Shown piece by piece: positions 7,104 through 8,249 of a stretch of DNA of 8,249 bases. Made by a program: the position numbers and the translations under genes. This DNA is from Candidatus Krumholzibacteriia bacterium. Its GTDB lineage: Bacteria > Krumholzibacteriota > Krumholzibacteriia > LZORAL124-64-63. Positions within the stretch are counted from its first letter, which is position 1. The number at the start of each line of letters is the position of its first letter. The stretch covers positions 1 through 8,249 of the forward strand of contig JACZKN010000274.1 in assembly GCA_014859985.1 (NCBI GenBank), read 5' to 3'. The notes beneath the pieces were generated by a model that did no database searches, was not told the origin of the DNA, and worked only from the letters and a program-made list of their open reading frames with translations.

Positions 7104-7871
7104 TCAATAGCGCGTCAGCCGGACCACGTGCAGGGAGATGTTGTCCGGCCCCCCGCGTTCGTTGGCCATCTGCACCAGCCGCCGGCAGGCCGACTCGGGC
7201 AGGTGCATGGCGACCGTGCGGAGGATCTCCTGGGGGTCGACCACCTTGGTCAACCCGTCGCTGCAGAGCACCAGCGTGTCCTCGTCCTTGAACTGCACCA
7301 GCTCGCTGATCTCCGCCGGCACGGGCCCTTCGACACCCAGCCAGCGCGTCAGCACGTTGGCCAGGTGCGCCTGGTCCGGCGGCACCTCCTGGCCCTCCAG
7401 GGCGTACTCGTCGGCCAGGGAATGGTCGTTGGTCAGCTGCACGAGGTTGCCCTCGACCGCCATGTAGGCGCGGGAATCGCCCAGGTGGCCGATCACCACC
7501 GTGTTGCCCCTGACCGCCGCGCAGGTGCAGGTGGTCGACATGCCGGACAGCCTGGCATCGGCGGCGGCCTCGGCGACGATCGCGTCGTTGGCCGCCTGCA
7601 GGGCGTCGTAGAGGGCCTGGCCCGCGTGGGCGGGATCGCCCTGGGCGAAGAAGGCCTCGCCGACCGTCCGCACCGCCAGCCGGCTGGCCACGTCGCCGGC
7701 GTTGCTGCCGCCGACGCCGTCGGCGATGACCAGCAGGAAGGTGCCGTCGCGGCTCTGGGGAGGGAAGAAGCCGATGCTGTCCTCGTTGCGCGTGCGCCGC
7801 TGCCCCAGGTCGGAAATGCCGCCGTGGATCAGCTTCAGCCCCTCGATCGCGGTGGGATAGGAACCGGGCAC
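7104..7871 (-). CDS. PP2C-family protein Ser/Thr phosphatase (PppA-like T6SS regulator)
   Basis: This is a metal-dependent PPM/PP2C phosphatase of 255 residues, essentially just the catalytic domain. Conserved motifs are SDLGQRRTRNED (20-31), ADGVGGSNAGDVAS (50-63, with metal ligands D51 and G52), MSTTCTCA (111-118), GHLGDSRAYM (128-137), LTNDHS (146-151), CSDGLT (203-208, metal ligand D205) and GGPDN (240-244, metal ligand D243). All the metal-site acidic residues are present, so it should be active. It has no membrane segment or signal peptide. In T6SS clusters such an enzyme (PppA) removes phosphate from an FHA protein that a PpkA-type kinase has modified, which turns firing down; that role here is inferred from its place between an FHA gene and tssJ. 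The start codon is GTG (7869-7871), fixed by AAGGAAGG 6 bases upstream. It lies 22 bp after the FHA gene. Confidence 0.93.
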   Translation of the reverse strand: MPGSYPTAIEGLKLIHGGISDLGQRRTRNEDSIGFFPPQSRDGTFLLVIADGVGGSNAGDVASRLAVRTVGEAFFAQGDPAHAGQALYDALQAANDAIVAEAAADARLSGMSTTCTCAAVRGNTVVIGHLGDSRAYMAVEGNLVQLTNDHSLADEYALEGQEVPPDQAHLANVLTRWLGVEGPVPAEISELVQFKDEDTLVLCSDGLTKVVDPQEILRTVAMHLPESACRRLVQMANERGGPDNISLHVVRLTRY

Positions 7872-7877
7872 GGAACA

Positions 7878-7885
7878 CCTTCCTT
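7878..7885 (-). promoter_or_regulatory. Ribosome binding site supporting the GTG start of the PP2C gene
   Basis: AAGGAAGG on the minus strand sits 6 bases before GTG at 7871. No ATG offers a better fit to the PP2C domain boundary, so this site decides for the non-ATG start. Confidence 0.7.
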
Positions 7886-7893
7886 CGTCGCTG

Positions 7894-8249
7894 TCAGGCG
7901 CCGCGGCGCCCGGGTGAACGTGCGGTCCGGAAAACCAGCTCGATCTCCCGCCCCAGCAGGATCCGGTCGCCGGCCGCCAGCTTCCGGGTCACCACCGGCT
8001 GGCCGTTGACGGCCGTGCCCCGACCCGAGCGCAGGTCCGTGATGACGACGTCGGCGCCGCGCGCGCGGATGACCGCGTGGTGCGGCGAGACCGAACGGGC
8101 GGCCAGGACCAGGCTGTTGTCCGGGTCGCTGCCGATCGTCGCCCCCGCGCGCCGGACCGGATAGCGCCGCAGCCCGTTGCGCGTGGTCAGGACCAGCTCG
8201 CCGACCGTCCGGTCGCGGTCATGAAGGGCCGCGTCCACTACTACGAGGG
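7894..8249 (-). CDS. FHA-domain protein (T6SS-associated), probably truncated at its 5' end by the window edge
   Basis: This gene carries a forkhead-associated domain, a reader of phospho-threonine. Numbering from the GTG at 8236-8238, the product is 114 residues and the domain spans about 12-104. It shows TIGSDPDNSLVL (34-45), the SxxH-type VSPHHAVI (50-57), DLRSGRGTAVNG (68-79) and LAAGDRILLG (87-96). Canonical FHA domains have Gly-Arg at the first motif; here it is Gly-Ser (36-37), and the Asn usual in SxNGT is Arg. The frame stays open from the GTG to the edge and that GTG has no visible ribosome binding site, so the gene may start further upstream and the FHA domain could be the tail of a larger protein. 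The PP2C gene follows 22 bp later, suggesting that its phospho-ligand or the protein itself belongs to the T6SS threonine-phosphorylation switch. The stop is TGA at 7894-7896. Confidence 0.85.
   Translation of the reverse strand, partial: LVVVDAALHDRDRTVGELVLTTRNGLRRYPVRRAGATIGSDPDNSLVLAARSVSPHHAVIRARGADVVITDLRSGRGTAVNGQPVVTRKLAAGDRILLGREIELVFRTARSPGRRGA

Noticed and set aside
7897..7910. Perfect 14-bp palindrome GGCGCCGCGGCGCC at the end of the FHA gene
   Set aside because: Pure GC palindromes are expected often in DNA of this composition; there is no T run and the next gene follows within 22 bp, so it is not a convincing terminator.
7128..8009. Plus-strand open frame of 293 codons opposite the PP2C gene
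   Set aside because: It is a codon-aligned shadow of the phosphatase gene, with biased composition and no domain.
1..8249. CRISPR arrays, tRNA or rRNA genes, transposases, attachment sites
   Set aside because: No regular repeats, no RNA-gene signatures and no transposase or integrase motifs were seen; almost the whole window is accounted for by the seven genes.

Overview
The window is GC-rich (roughly 70% by eye). It holds six tightly packed minus-strand genes of a type VI secretion system (T6SS), and one plus-strand glycosyltransferase that converges on them. The T6SS half includes TssJ, an outer-membrane lipoprotein, so the host is a Gram-negative (diderm) bacterium. Having TssJ, TssL and TssM together fits the canonical proteobacterial-type T6SS (T6SSi) rather than the Bacteroidetes type, which lacks these three. 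High GC, GTG starts and the FHA plus PP2C regulators would fit a high-GC proteobacterium, a myxobacterium or another high-GC diderm phylum. I cannot name the taxon from this sequence alone.

Reading the minus strand from the right edge, the order is: an FHA-domain protein (7894 to the window edge, probably cut at its 5' end), a PP2C-type Ser/Thr phosphatase (7104-7871, GTG start), a 130-bp gap with a weak promoter-like element and GC-rich hairpins, the lipoprotein tssJ (6494-6973), the baseplate gene tssK (5113-6468), the inner-membrane gene tssL (4381-5082) and the inner-membrane gene tssM (806-4366). Apart from the 130-bp gap the spacings are 14-30 bp, so this is almost certainly one operon or two stacked transcription units. 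The plus-strand family 2 glycosyltransferase (29-790) ends only 15 bp from the tssM stop codon, so tssM is the last gene of the operon.

Together the genes encode the T6SS trans-envelope complex (TssJ-TssL-TssM), the adaptor that docks the baseplate onto it (TssK), and two parts of a phospho-threonine switch (a PP2C phosphatase and an FHA phosphopeptide reader). The matching kinase (PpkA-like), the sheath (TssBC), tube (Hcp), spike (VgrG), ATPase (ClpV) and all effectors are absent and must lie elsewhere, if present. No wholly new system is visible. The points most worth a second look are a TssM whose G3/Walker B-like motif is degenerate although Walker A is kept, a perfect 18-bp palindrome inside tssM, an FHA domain lacking the usual phosphate-contacting Arg, and a cysteine-rich TssJ. 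No stretch over 300 bases is without a gene.
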